NCBI RefSeq assembly: GCF_000499785.1
Contig: NZ_HG726024.1
Coordinates: 124,001-188,000 of the forward strand
Direction: 5' to 3'
From: Bacteroides neonati
GTDB taxonomy: Bacteria; Bacteroidota; Bacteroidia; Bacteroidales; Bacteroidaceae
DNA: 64,000 bases
Of this stretch, positions 16,682-24,575 are shown one piece after another. The position numbers and the translations under genes were made by a program. The stretch's first letter is position 1; each line of letters starts with the position of its first letter. The notes below the pieces were generated by a model. That model did not search any database. It saw only the letters and a program-made list of their open reading frames with translations, and was not told the origin of the DNA.

Positions 16682-18277
16682 ATGACAATCAGAAAGAATA
16701 CCAACCCCATTCCACTGGATTTGCCAGTAGAATTGCAGGACATTCTTATTCGGAATGGAATGCATGCGCATATCACGGGAAGCAGCAATGGATTCAGCCT
16801 GACCGTGCAAGGTCATGATTCACCCGTACTGACTTATCCGATTAGTGAGAAGCAACTTATGGCGCTGACCGACGGAGGAACCAACTTCACCAACAAGCGG
16901 AGTTACAATACCTTTGCCAGTATTGTGGCGACGGACTTTGACATGCCCAAGGACTTCGTTCACGCACGCAATGCCAACGGGCGTGTGGCGATGGGGCTGC
17001 ATGGCTACCGTATCGGTGCAGGAGAATACGGACGGACGGGCATACCCCGGCATTTCCATGCCTGGGGAGATCGGTTTCTTGGCTGGACTCCCCGACAACA
17101 GGAAGGATTCCACTTACGGCGTATCGGAGGGAACTTGTACTATCCCGGTGCTCCTATGGTACCGGAACGTCCCGATGGACGCATGAAACCCGGAGAACTA
17201 CAGAGTGGCGGTTACGGATTCTACTATAAAGGTCAGCAGACGGCGCCGGTGGCCGGGCAGGATGTGCTGAAAGACTTGCAGAGTGTGATTACTCCCATAC
17301 AGGCAAGCAACCGAAGTGCGGAAGCAGCGAAACCTTATAAGGAGCTTATCACTTCACCCGTGTACTTCACGAATGATAAGTGGCAGGAATGCTTGGGCAG
17401 TCACGGCATTATTGTCGATGCACAGGCTAAGAAACTGACTATACAGTCTAAGGCCACGCAAGCCGACTTCCAATATGACCTGACCGACGAGGAAGTGAAG
17501 ACACTGACCCATAATTCCATTAAAGAAGCCTCTGTAGAAAAGCGACTGGATATGCTTAATGAGATTATCAAGGAGGACTTCAACGGTGCTATTACATTGG
17601 AGTTGCTCAACAGCAAAAAATCCATTGATATACCCTTGCAACCTGCTGTTCTGGAAGACTTGAACTATCAGCTACAGATGATGGAAGGGAAAGAGAGACG
17701 ACCAGGTGCAAATGTGGAAGACGGCATAGAAATACGGACTGAACAGGCATTGCCCAAAGGAACGGTCGTAATGAACGGCAATGATTTGGGGTATCTGGAT
17801 CAAAACAAAGGCTGGTTCAGGGAAGGTCAGCATGGCAGGGAGGTTACTGTGGATGCCATACGGGTGGAGCCGGTAACGGAAGGCAAATACAAGATGACCG
17901 CTGTGATTGACGGAGAAACCGTCAGCCATGAGATCAGCCAAAAGCAATATGATAAGTTTATGGCCATAGACGACTTTCACCGTATGAAACTTTTCTCGAA
18001 AATTTTCGGGGAAGTGGATGTGAAAAGCCGTGGTGACGGCGTGGCATTGGGAACCAAGATTGGAGCGGCACTTTTGGCGGGTGTAACGGTATTGGGAGAA
18101 CTCGGAAGAGGACTTTATGACCGTCCTTGTCCGGAGGTGTTTGTGGAGCATCACGGACACGGGCCGGAAGCGAGAGCCTATTTCAAACCCGGAGTAGATA
18201 GTCCGATGGATGTGGCCGCACGGAACTATGAAGCGGCGGTCAATACGGAGATGATGCAGCGGGAACTCGGTCGCTGA
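16682..18277 (+). CDS. Element protein of unknown function with DUF3945-like part
   Basis: A 531-residue protein. Residues 1-200 are unlike anything I can name (GLHGYRIGAGEYGRTGIPRHFHAWGDRFLGWTPRQQEGFHLRRIGG). The middle (about 215-300) has VYFTNDKWQECLGSHGIIVDAQAKKLTIQS. The region around residues 330-450 includes LPKGTVVMNGNDLGYLDQNKGWF and ITPVTEGKYKMTAVIDGETVSHEISQKQYDKFMA, a pattern also seen in DUF3945-type proteins. A Gly/Ala-rich hydrophobic segment follows (IGAALLAGVTVLGELGRGL), so it may touch the membrane near its end. It is conserved in layout with the operon and probably cytoplasmic. Confidence 0.6.
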   Translation: MTIRKNTNPIPLDLPVELQDILIRNGMHAHITGSSNGFSLTVQGHDSPVLTYPISEKQLMALTDGGTNFTNKRSYNTFASIVATDFDMPKDFVHARNANGRVAMGLHGYRIGAGEYGRTGIPRHFHAWGDRFLGWTPRQQEGFHLRRIGGNLYYPGAPMVPERPDGRMKPGELQSGGYGFYYKGQQTAPVAGQDVLKDLQSVITPIQASNRSAEAAKPYKELITSPVYFTNDKWQECLGSHGIIVDAQAKKLTIQSKATQADFQYDLTDEEVKTLTHNSIKEASVEKRLDMLNEIIKEDFNGAITLELLNSKKSIDIPLQPAVLEDLNYQLQMMEGKERRPGANVEDGIEIRTEQALPKGTVVMNGNDLGYLDQNKGWFREGQHGREVTVDAIRVEPVTEGKYKMTAVIDGETVSHEISQKQYDKFMAIDDFHRMKLFSKIFGEVDVKSRGDGVALGTKIGAALLAGVTVLGELGRGLYDRPCPEVFVEHHGHGPEARAYFKPGVDSPMDVAARNYEAAVNTEMMQRELGR

Positions 18278-18302
18278 ATGTAAACAAATAAATAGCATCC
18301 TT

Positions 18303-19886
18303 ATGGCAGAACTGAATTACGAAGATTTTAAGAGGCGCATCAACATACAGGACTTGTTGGCAGATGCCGGTTACAGTCTTAACAGGCGTGATGGATTACG
18401 CTATCCATCTTACGTGAAGATGGGAAGTGACGGGCGGCGTGTGCGTGGCGACAAGTTCATTGTCACAGGCAATGGACTATGTTGTTACCAGCCGCCGGAA
18501 CAAAAGAACTACAATGTCATCTCGTTTATCAAAGAACATCCGCATTTCTTTTCGGAATATACTCTGGGGATGAATACGGACCGATTGGTCAATCTCGTAT
18601 GTAACCGGTTGCTTAATCAACCGATTGACAGGCGACATTCAATTGTGACAGAGAGAGAACGTTCGGAAAAGACATTTGACCTGCAAGAGTATAAACGACA
18701 GGATTTCCGCAAGGATGATTGGGACAGCCAAAAAGCTTTTTATCCCTATTTCAAGTCGAGAGGGATTTCTCTTGATACCCAGCGTGCGTTTAGCAATTAT
18801 TTCTTCATTGCCATGAGAGAAGCTTCCAATGGAAAAACTTATTCCAATCTCTCTTTTCCCTTGCGTAAACCTACTGATTTGGCAACCATCGTGGGAATGG
18901 AAGAACGGGGCCGCGCCTATGCCGAAGGGAAGGCTACGTATAAGGGAATGGCTGCCGGAAGCAATGCTACGGAAGGTCTGTGGATAGCCTGCCCGTCAGG
19001 TGAAGCATTGGATAATGCGAAAGACGTGTATTGGTTTGAGAGCGCATACGACGCGATGGCTTTTTATCAGATTACTAAGAATGAGCTAAAAAACGGTAGA
19101 AACCGGGATTTGGAAAAAGAGTTGTCACGACTTGACAAGTCTGTGTTTGTAAGTACCGGAGGCAATCCGAGTATGCGCCAATTCAAGGGAATGATAGCAG
19201 AAACACCTGAAGCCAATCACCACCTGTGTTTTGACAGAGACCGTGCCGGGCAGATGTTCGCTATCAATTTTGCATTGACCAAGGCAGGAAAAACATTCAA
19301 CACACACGTCACGCCGAAAGGCAAGCTGATAGTGGTAGATACTACTGATAAATATCAGCGGCATGAACTAAATCCGGAACTGTTTGAGTTTGACCGATTA
19401 TTGAAAATACTGGGTGCAGATACTCAAAGACAGGGGAGTGAAATGACGGAATACATGGATAGCTTACGGAATAAAGAGGATATTTTCTCCGGAGATGAAT
19501 ATCTACTGCCACCTGATTTATTGAATGCCTACGGGAGGTATGAGGTAGCCTGTGAGGAATTTCATTCGGCCAAATACAGTGGATTGGTCTGTCAAGAGGA
19601 TCTGGAAGATATTGGTGATGAGCTAAAGACTTCGTATGAAGCGTACAAAGCAGCCATGAAAGATGCTGCATCTCACTATGAGTCAGCCGGACGAACCATC
19701 TATCAGCCGTGTGAAAAAGAATACAAGGACTGGAACGATCAATTGCTGGACAAAAGGATCGTGGCAGGGGAAGACAATGCTGTTGATAAAGTTTCGGAAA
19801 ACAGTGTCGCAACTGGAAATCGTCCGGAAGAAAGAGATGAAGAATATGACGAGGAAGAAGAAAGAATCAGCCATTTTCATAGATAA
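18303..19886 (+). CDS. Toprim-domain primase-like protein
   Basis: A 527-residue protein with the layout of mobile-element DNA primases. An N-terminal segment resembles the primase zinc-binding region without the full Cys set (NIQDLLADAGYSLNRRDGLRYPSY, VISFIKEHPHFF). A toprim-type catalytic domain then covers about residues 235-330: YWFESAYDAMAFYQ carries the conserved Glu, VFVSTGGNPSMRQF follows, and HLCFDRDRAGQMFAINF carries the DxD-like motif. It should make primers for replication or for second-strand synthesis after transfer. The C-terminal part (about 400-527) is acidic and helical (EEYDEEEERISHFHR). Confidence 0.8.
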   Translation: MAELNYEDFKRRINIQDLLADAGYSLNRRDGLRYPSYVKMGSDGRRVRGDKFIVTGNGLCCYQPPEQKNYNVISFIKEHPHFFSEYTLGMNTDRLVNLVCNRLLNQPIDRRHSIVTERERSEKTFDLQEYKRQDFRKDDWDSQKAFYPYFKSRGISLDTQRAFSNYFFIAMREASNGKTYSNLSFPLRKPTDLATIVGMEERGRAYAEGKATYKGMAAGSNATEGLWIACPSGEALDNAKDVYWFESAYDAMAFYQITKNELKNGRNRDLEKELSRLDKSVFVSTGGNPSMRQFKGMIAETPEANHHLCFDRDRAGQMFAINFALTKAGKTFNTHVTPKGKLIVVDTTDKYQRHELNPELFEFDRLLKILGADTQRQGSEMTEYMDSLRNKEDIFSGDEYLLPPDLLNAYGRYEVACEEFHSAKYSGLVCQEDLEDIGDELKTSYEAYKAAMKDAASHYESAGRTIYQPCEKEYKDWNDQLLDKRIVAGEDNAVDKVSENSVATGNRPEERDEEYDEEEERISHFHR

Positions 19887-19888
19887 CC

Positions 19889-20383
19889 ATGAGAGAAGAA
19901 ACCGTAATAAGATTCAGAACGCTATTTCTGCAACCTCACTGGTTGCAATTCATCATCAATGAGCTGCCAGGCATTCTGCTCACGGGCGGTTGCCTGATTG
20001 TAGCCGGTGTGGATGATATGCCGTTTACCAACCTGATTTTAGTTGCGGCGGTACTTCTTGCCCTGCGTCTGCTGTATGCCTTTGTCTATCTACGACGGAT
20101 GGAATACCGCATCAATGGAGAGCAACTCATCATGGAATATGGGGTATTCACCAGAAAGAGTGACTATCTGGAACTCTACCGCATTGTGGACTTCAATGAA
20201 CACCGTACCCTTCCGCAACAAATATGCGGATTGAAAACGGTCACTATCTATTCAGGTGACAGAAGCAATCCCAAACTGGTCATTACCGGATTGAAAAATG
20301 ATCTTGATTTAGTGTCGCTCATCCGTGAACGGGTGGAATATAACAAACGAAGAAAGGGCATCTATGAAATTACAAATCGTTAG
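19889..20383 (+). CDS. Bacterial PH-domain membrane protein
   Basis: A 164-residue protein with two membrane helices (about 20-40 and 45-68: LPGILLTGGCLIVAGV; LILVAAVLLALRLLYAFVYL). A bacterial PH-like domain (bPH2 type) follows: MEYRINGEQLIMEYGVFTRKSDYLELYRIVDFNEHRTLPQQICGLKTVTIYSGDRS. The role in the element is unknown; proteins of this type occur in other Bacteroides conjugative elements. It overlaps the next gene by 20 bases. Confidence 0.75.
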   Translation: MREETVIRFRTLFLQPHWLQFIINELPGILLTGGCLIVAGVDDMPFTNLILVAAVLLALRLLYAFVYLRRMEYRINGEQLIMEYGVFTRKSDYLELYRIVDFNEHRTLPQQICGLKTVTIYSGDRSNPKLVITGLKNDLDLVSLIRERVEYNKRRKGIYEITNR

Positions 20384-21053
20384 CCTGATGGTGTGTCTCC
20401 TGTTGGGTGTTCAGGAAATCAGGGCGCAATATGTGCAAACCAATCCCTTGGAGTGGGTCGCCCTTGCGGAAGGGAATGAAGCTATCAACAGTCAGGTGCA
20501 GACAGAAACGGAAGGCCAAATGAAGACTGCCGTGCTACAGAATACCATCGCTGCTGAATTTAACAAGATTCACGAATGGGAGCGCAAATACAGCAGCTAT
20601 CTGCAAACGGCCAGTGGTTACGCTTCTTCGCTGAAAGCGGCTTCTACTCTGTATGAAGATGGTGTAAGAATCTTTATCACACTCGGAAAGCTACACAATG
20701 CCATCAATAAGAATGCGCAAGGATTGGTCGCTACCATCCCTATGAATAACCTGTATATCGAAACCGCCACGGAACTGGTGACGGTCTATACGCTACTGAG
20801 AAACGCAGTGGCGACAGGCGGCAAACAGAATATGCTGACCGGAGCGGAACGTAGTGAGACGATGTGGGCGTTGTCTGATAAATTGGGAACATTCCATAAG
20901 AAACTAAACCGGCTGTATCTGAGCATCCGCTATTACACAATGACGGATGTGTGGAACAATGCGACAGCCGGAATGCTGGAGCGTACACCCGGAGAAGTGG
21001 CGGTCATGGCATTGGGGCGATGGAAGCGGGCGGCGAAAGCCATCAATGATTAA
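20364..21053 (+). CDS. Exported protein, possible transfer-apparatus component
   Basis: ATG 20364 gives a standard signal peptide (MKLQIVSLMVCLLLGVQEIRAQ). The rest is helical, with coiled-coil tendency (EFNKIHEWERKYSSYLQTASGYASSLKAASTLYEDGVRIFITLGKLHNAINKN). It shares layout and several motifs with the next gene (a Y-x-x-x-L repeat region, IYIETATELV / IYRDLILGSVEIV, and a C-terminal W-R/K-R pattern), so the two are diverged paralogues. Helical periplasmic proteins of this size are found in Bacteroides tra operons (DUF4141/TraI type), but I cannot confirm that family. Confidence 0.65.
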   Translation: MKLQIVSLMVCLLLGVQEIRAQYVQTNPLEWVALAEGNEAINSQVQTETEGQMKTAVLQNTIAAEFNKIHEWERKYSSYLQTASGYASSLKAASTLYEDGVRIFITLGKLHNAINKNAQGLVATIPMNNLYIETATELVTVYTLLRNAVATGGKQNMLTGAERSETMWALSDKLGTFHKKLNRLYLSIRYYTMTDVWNNATAGMLERTPGEVAVMALGRWKRAAKAIND

Positions 21054-21064
21054 CTGGTACAGAT

Positions 21065-21739
21065 ATGAAAACAAAAATTGTATTCGGATGCTTATTCGCA
21101 TTGCTGGCTGTGGTACAGGCGCAAGCACAGACAGATCCTACATTGGCTGGAATGATTGTCGCCTATACCGACAAGGCGAAAGACCAGCTCAAGGCACAGG
21201 AGAAAACCATGATGATGCAGACTACCGGTCATCTGTGGATTCGGGAGGAAGTGGAAGCGACTACCGACCTGCAACGACAGTACAATGAGTACCTCGACTC
21301 TTTCAGGGACATCATCAGCTATGCAGCGCAGATATATGGATTCTACCATGAAGTCGGCAAACTGTCCGACACTATGGGGGAACTGAACAAACAGCTTCGG
21401 GAAAACGGACAGGGAGCCTTTGCTGTGGCTCTTACACCCCGGCGTAACCAGATTTATCGGGATTTGATTCTGGGAAGTGTGGAGATTGTGAATGACATCC
21501 GACAGGTATGCCTTAGCAATACCAAGATGACGGAGAAGCAACGCATCGAAATCGTACTGGCTATCCGGCCCAAATTGCAAGTGATGAACAAGAAACTACT
21601 GAGACTAGGCAGAGCTGTGAAATATACCTCCTTCGGGGATGTATGGAGGGAGATAGACGAAGGGGCACGACCGAAAGTGGACAAGTCGGACATAGCAAAG
21701 ACCTGTATGCGGAGGTGGAAATCTAACGGGAAAAGATAA
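21065..21739 (+). CDS. Exported helical protein, paralogue of the preceding gene
   Basis: Signal peptide MKTKIVFGCLFALLAVVQAQAQ is followed by a periplasmic helical body (LDSFRDIISYAAQIYGFYHEVGKLSDTMGELNKQLRENGQG, LTPRRNQIYRDLILGSVEIVNDIRQVCLSNTKMTEKQRIEI) and the end DVWREIDEGARPKVDKSDIAKTCMRRWKSNGKR. Its relation to the upstream gene (DVWNNATAGMLERTPGEVAVMALGRWKRA) is clear in the C-terminal part. It probably works with it as part of an envelope-spanning complex; inference only. Confidence 0.65.
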   Translation: MKTKIVFGCLFALLAVVQAQAQTDPTLAGMIVAYTDKAKDQLKAQEKTMMMQTTGHLWIREEVEATTDLQRQYNEYLDSFRDIISYAAQIYGFYHEVGKLSDTMGELNKQLRENGQGAFAVALTPRRNQIYRDLILGSVEIVNDIRQVCLSNTKMTEKQRIEIVLAIRPKLQVMNKKLLRLGRAVKYTSFGDVWREIDEGARPKVDKSDIAKTCMRRWKSNGKR

Positions 21740-21763
21740 TAACCAATATAATAATCAAACGAT

Positions 21764-22432
21764 ATGAGTAAATGGGCAACTTTACTAAAATATGGGAAGC
21801 AGGTGGCAGATTCGTCACTAAAATATGGCAAACAGGCGGCAAACTCGTCTGCTGCCAAGACGATGGGAGATGCGATGATTCATCCGCAACGGACTTTGAC
21901 TGGATTGGGGAAAGCTACGAAGACTGCGGTCGTAGGCGGTGGAATGGGCTATCTGGCATGGGAAAACATCGTAAACGACAAACCTATTGTCAGAACTGCC
22001 GCCGATGTTCTCGTTGGAGAAGAAACAGTTGACAAAGGTTTGGAAGTAGCCGGCAAAGCTTCCGACAAGGTGGAAAACATGGTGGAGAAGGTCGGCGAAA
22101 ACATGGAGAGCATTTCTTCCTCCGTGTCGGGCGCATCGGGTGCATGGAGCGGAATCGGCGGTTTTCTTAAAAATATGCTTGGCGGCAACGGGTTGGATAT
22201 GCTTGGGAACTTCTTCGGCAATATCGGCAAAGGTAATGTGTCGGGGTTGAGTATGCTCGGACTGGTAGCGTCCTCACTGCTCGTCTTCGGGAGGTTCGGA
22301 TGGTTGGGAAAGATTGCCGGGGCTTTGATGGGCATGATGCTTATCGGAAGTAACAGCCGAGGTATTCAAACGGAACAACCCTCACAGAGTGAATCACAGG
22401 ATGTGCAACGAAACGGAGGGATGAGACGATAA
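21764..22432 (+). CDS. Membrane-associated protein with amphipathic helices, unknown
   Basis: A 222-residue protein that opens with an imperfect repeat (LLKYGKQVADSSLKYGKQAANSSAAK). A Gly-rich hydrophobic stretch, an apolipophorin-like helix rich in E/K/V (DKVENMVEKVGENMESISSS), and two Gly-rich membrane segments follow (FGNIGKGNVSGLSMLGLVASSLLVFGRFGWLGKIAGALMGMMLIG). The element's large protein at 24572 has a similar C-terminal Gly/Leu membrane region (VGLNGLGDIGKNIGYVVSMLPD). No family is known to me. It ends the first part of the operon. Confidence 0.55.
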   Translation: MSKWATLLKYGKQVADSSLKYGKQAANSSAAKTMGDAMIHPQRTLTGLGKATKTAVVGGGMGYLAWENIVNDKPIVRTAADVLVGEETVDKGLEVAGKASDKVENMVEKVGENMESISSSVSGASGAWSGIGGFLKNMLGGNGLDMLGNFFGNIGKGNVSGLSMLGLVASSLLVFGRFGWLGKIAGALMGMMLIGSNSRGIQTEQPSQSESQDVQRNGGMRR

Positions 22433-22529
22433 TTCTTGTACTACTGACAGGATAGTAGTAAAACAAGAGTGTAGTGGAATAGTAATGTAGGAGATTAGTA
22501 AAGTAGTAATAATTGAAAATCAAGAAGTA

Positions 22530-23423
22530 ATGAACATCTTTTCGGATGAAATAGAGCAGCAAGCTATCCAGCGGATTCAGAAGTTCGCAAAGATAGCTAA
22601 GGCGATGGAATTTGATATTTGCTTAGGATTTTCAGGTGGCAAGGATAGTCAAGTGGTCTACGACCTTTGCCTGCGTTCGGGAATTAAGTTCAAAGCATAC
22701 TTCAATCATTCATTTGAAAGTAGTATTACCCGGCGGTTTATTCGTGAAAACTATCCGAATGTAATAAGACGAAGGGATTACAAGTATGGATTTATCGAAA
22801 ACATCTGGAAAGTACACAATGGCTTCCTTCCAACCGTTCAAGCAGCATACTGCTGCAATGACTATAAGCACAACGCCAAGTACGTTGACGCATGTAGTAT
22901 TGTAGGGGTTCGCAAGGCTGAAAGCGCGAAGCGAAAACAGCGAACAGCCTTTGAAACCAAGAACAAAACTGTGCTGAAGAAAAATAAGGCATTGATCGAT
23001 GTCTATTTCGAGGAAAATTGTCAATCGGTAGGAACTGCAAGTGTCATCCAACTAAAGCCAATTATTGATTGGAGTGATAATGATGTTTGGGGTTACCTGC
23101 TCAAGTATTACCTGCCTATTAATCCAGAATACAAAAAAAAGAAAAGGGTTGGTTGCAGGGTATGTCCCAAAGCGAACCTTACAAGCAATGCGGACGCGCT
23201 AATTGAAACCCCAAAACTCATTGATGCTTTTATTAGAGCAAGGGAGAAAGGTGGTTTAATAATAGATTGGATTATCACATCTGAAAACAGAGATTACTCC
23301 GATGATAAATGCTACTATATCTGCCGATGGCTTAATCATTCTTTTATGCCATTCACGAAGAAGCAGAAGAAGTTGTATGAGAAGGTTAGAGAAGCGTATA
23401 GTCAAAAGCATAATAGTAAATAA
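22530..23423 (+). CDS. PAPS-reductase-like protein with Cys pairs
   Basis: This 297-residue protein belongs to the ATP pyrophosphatase / PAPS reductase superfamily. The PP-loop SGGKDSQ (residues 35-41) binds nucleotide, and IIDWSDNDVWGYL is the typical later motif of the family. Two Cys clusters, AAYCCNDYKHN and VGCRVCPKAN, could bind an iron-sulfur cluster or zinc, as in DndC-type and related proteins. It is not a normal sulfur-assimilation gene: it stands alone on a mobile element, in front of an M23-like gene, after a 97-base A/T-rich gap. Possible roles are DNA or tRNA thio-modification or nucleotide-based defence; none is shown by the sequence. Confidence 0.75.
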   Translation: MNIFSDEIEQQAIQRIQKFAKIAKAMEFDICLGFSGGKDSQVVYDLCLRSGIKFKAYFNHSFESSITRRFIRENYPNVIRRRDYKYGFIENIWKVHNGFLPTVQAAYCCNDYKHNAKYVDACSIVGVRKAESAKRKQRTAFETKNKTVLKKNKALIDVYFEENCQSVGTASVIQLKPIIDWSDNDVWGYLLKYYLPINPEYKKKKRVGCRVCPKANLTSNADALIETPKLIDAFIRAREKGGLIIDWIITSENRDYSDDKCYYICRWLNHSFMPFTKKQKKLYEKVREAYSQKHNSK

Positions 23424-23439
23424 TTCAAATAAATAAAAT

Positions 23440-24267
23440 ATGAACTATACCCAAGAAATGAATCTGCAATCGAAAAGCGGCTATTGTATGCCCTTTGAAG
23501 AGCGTAAGGGTGAAGTCCGTATGTCATTGGACTACGGGACACAGGTTCACCCCAAGAGTGGAGAAGAGTTTTTCCATCACGGAATAGACTTTATCACCAA
23601 GCACTATCTGCTGTCAGCCTGTGCGGATGGAATCGTCAGCGGTATCGGAAGTGACGCACGTCATGGACTCTTTCAGGTCATCCGATACGGCAAATATGAA
23701 GTTACCTACGCTCATCTGACCAATGTACTGGCGACCTTTGGAACGAAGGTAAAGGCGGGAAGCGTGGCAAGTGTCAGTGGAGAACTTCTTCATATAGAGG
23801 TGAGATACGACGGAGAAGAAATCAATCCTCTTGAATTTCTTACCATGATTTACGGTAATCTCAAGATGATGCAACAACAAGGAGAAGTGGGTATGCCGGA
23901 TTTTGATACCATCGACATGGATATTCCTACAGACTTCGAAGACAATCAGGAGGAAGTAGAGCAACTGATGCTGCGCTTCTATCCCGACTACCTGGCAGAA
24001 CTGAACGACGGAAAATACTTATTGCCACAACATACGGAGCAGTCGCTTCGCAATATCTTCTCCTTGTCGGCCGTCAAGAACTATTTCTATGAAATGATAC
24101 CGTCATTGAGCAATCCCTTGGGTGTCGGGCAAAGAGCTGTGCCGGTGGCGGCCAAAGTGCAAAACTTGCTGATTGGCGATTTTCTGAACTATATGGCGTT
24201 ACGGCATCAGATATTCCTGTCCACCCTGAGCGAAAGCGATAAAAAAAAACTTCTGACGAAGCTCTGA
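23440..24267 (+). CDS. M23-like protein with a lost catalytic His; frame ends at an A9 tract
   Basis: The N-terminal 130 residues have the M23 fold (EFFHHGIDFITKHYLLSACADGIVSGI, YEVTYAHLTNVLATFGTKVKAGSVASVSG). The HxH motif is ELLHIEVRY instead of EHLHF: the zinc ligands are present but the first (catalytic) His is Leu, so it may be inactive. There is no signal peptide. The rest (about 140-275) is a separate helical domain. The frame ends in ESDKKKLLTKL directly after nine A residues (24241-24249). In the -1 frame the protein continues without a stop as TSDEALRSGGIIDPL into the 24312-24575 frame, so the natural product may be longer. Confidence 0.7.
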   Translation: MNYTQEMNLQSKSGYCMPFEERKGEVRMSLDYGTQVHPKSGEEFFHHGIDFITKHYLLSACADGIVSGIGSDARHGLFQVIRYGKYEVTYAHLTNVLATFGTKVKAGSVASVSGELLHIEVRYDGEEINPLEFLTMIYGNLKMMQQQGEVGMPDFDTIDMDIPTDFEDNQEEVEQLMLRFYPDYLAELNDGKYLLPQHTEQSLRNIFSLSAVKNYFYEMIPSLSNPLGVGQRAVPVAAKVQNLLIGDFLNYMALRHQIFLSTLSESDKKKLLTKL

Positions 24268-24311
24268 GAAGCGGAGGAATCATCGACCCTCTGGCAGAGC
24301 TGGAAATAGAC

Positions 24312-24575
24312 GTGCAGAGCTTTGACATACCGAGGCTGATTACGGTCTATCCTGATCAGGCAGGTATCCGGTGGTGGACGAAGGCATGGTTCAACAACCA
24401 GGAAGAAGGCGAAGATTCCATCGAAATCACCCGGCAGACGGCTGTTCGCTTTCTACAAAGTCAGATAGAGAAGGATATCATGCTTGAAGAGTATTTTCCC
24501 AAACAGATGGAAGTCTATCGCAATGCCATCGAGCAAACAAAAGTGCAATTACTGAAACAAATCAATATCTCATGA
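24312..24575 (+). CDS. C-terminal part of the M23-like protein, or separate small protein
   Basis: This frame is open from 24243, just inside the A9 tract of the previous gene, to the stop at 24573-24575. The only candidate start is a GTG at 24312. Content: SFDIPRLITVYPDQAGIRWWTKAWFNNQEEGEDSIEITRQTAVRFLQSQIEKDIMLEEYFPKQ. The lack of a good start, the unbroken frame up to the tract and the immediate overlap argue that it is the C-terminal domain of the 23440 gene, reached by -1 slippage or detached by a 1-base indel. It overlaps the next start codon (ATGA). Confidence 0.55.
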   Translation: MQSFDIPRLITVYPDQAGIRWWTKAWFNNQEEGEDSIEITRQTAVRFLQSQIEKDIMLEEYFPKQMEVYRNAIEQTKVQLLKQINIS

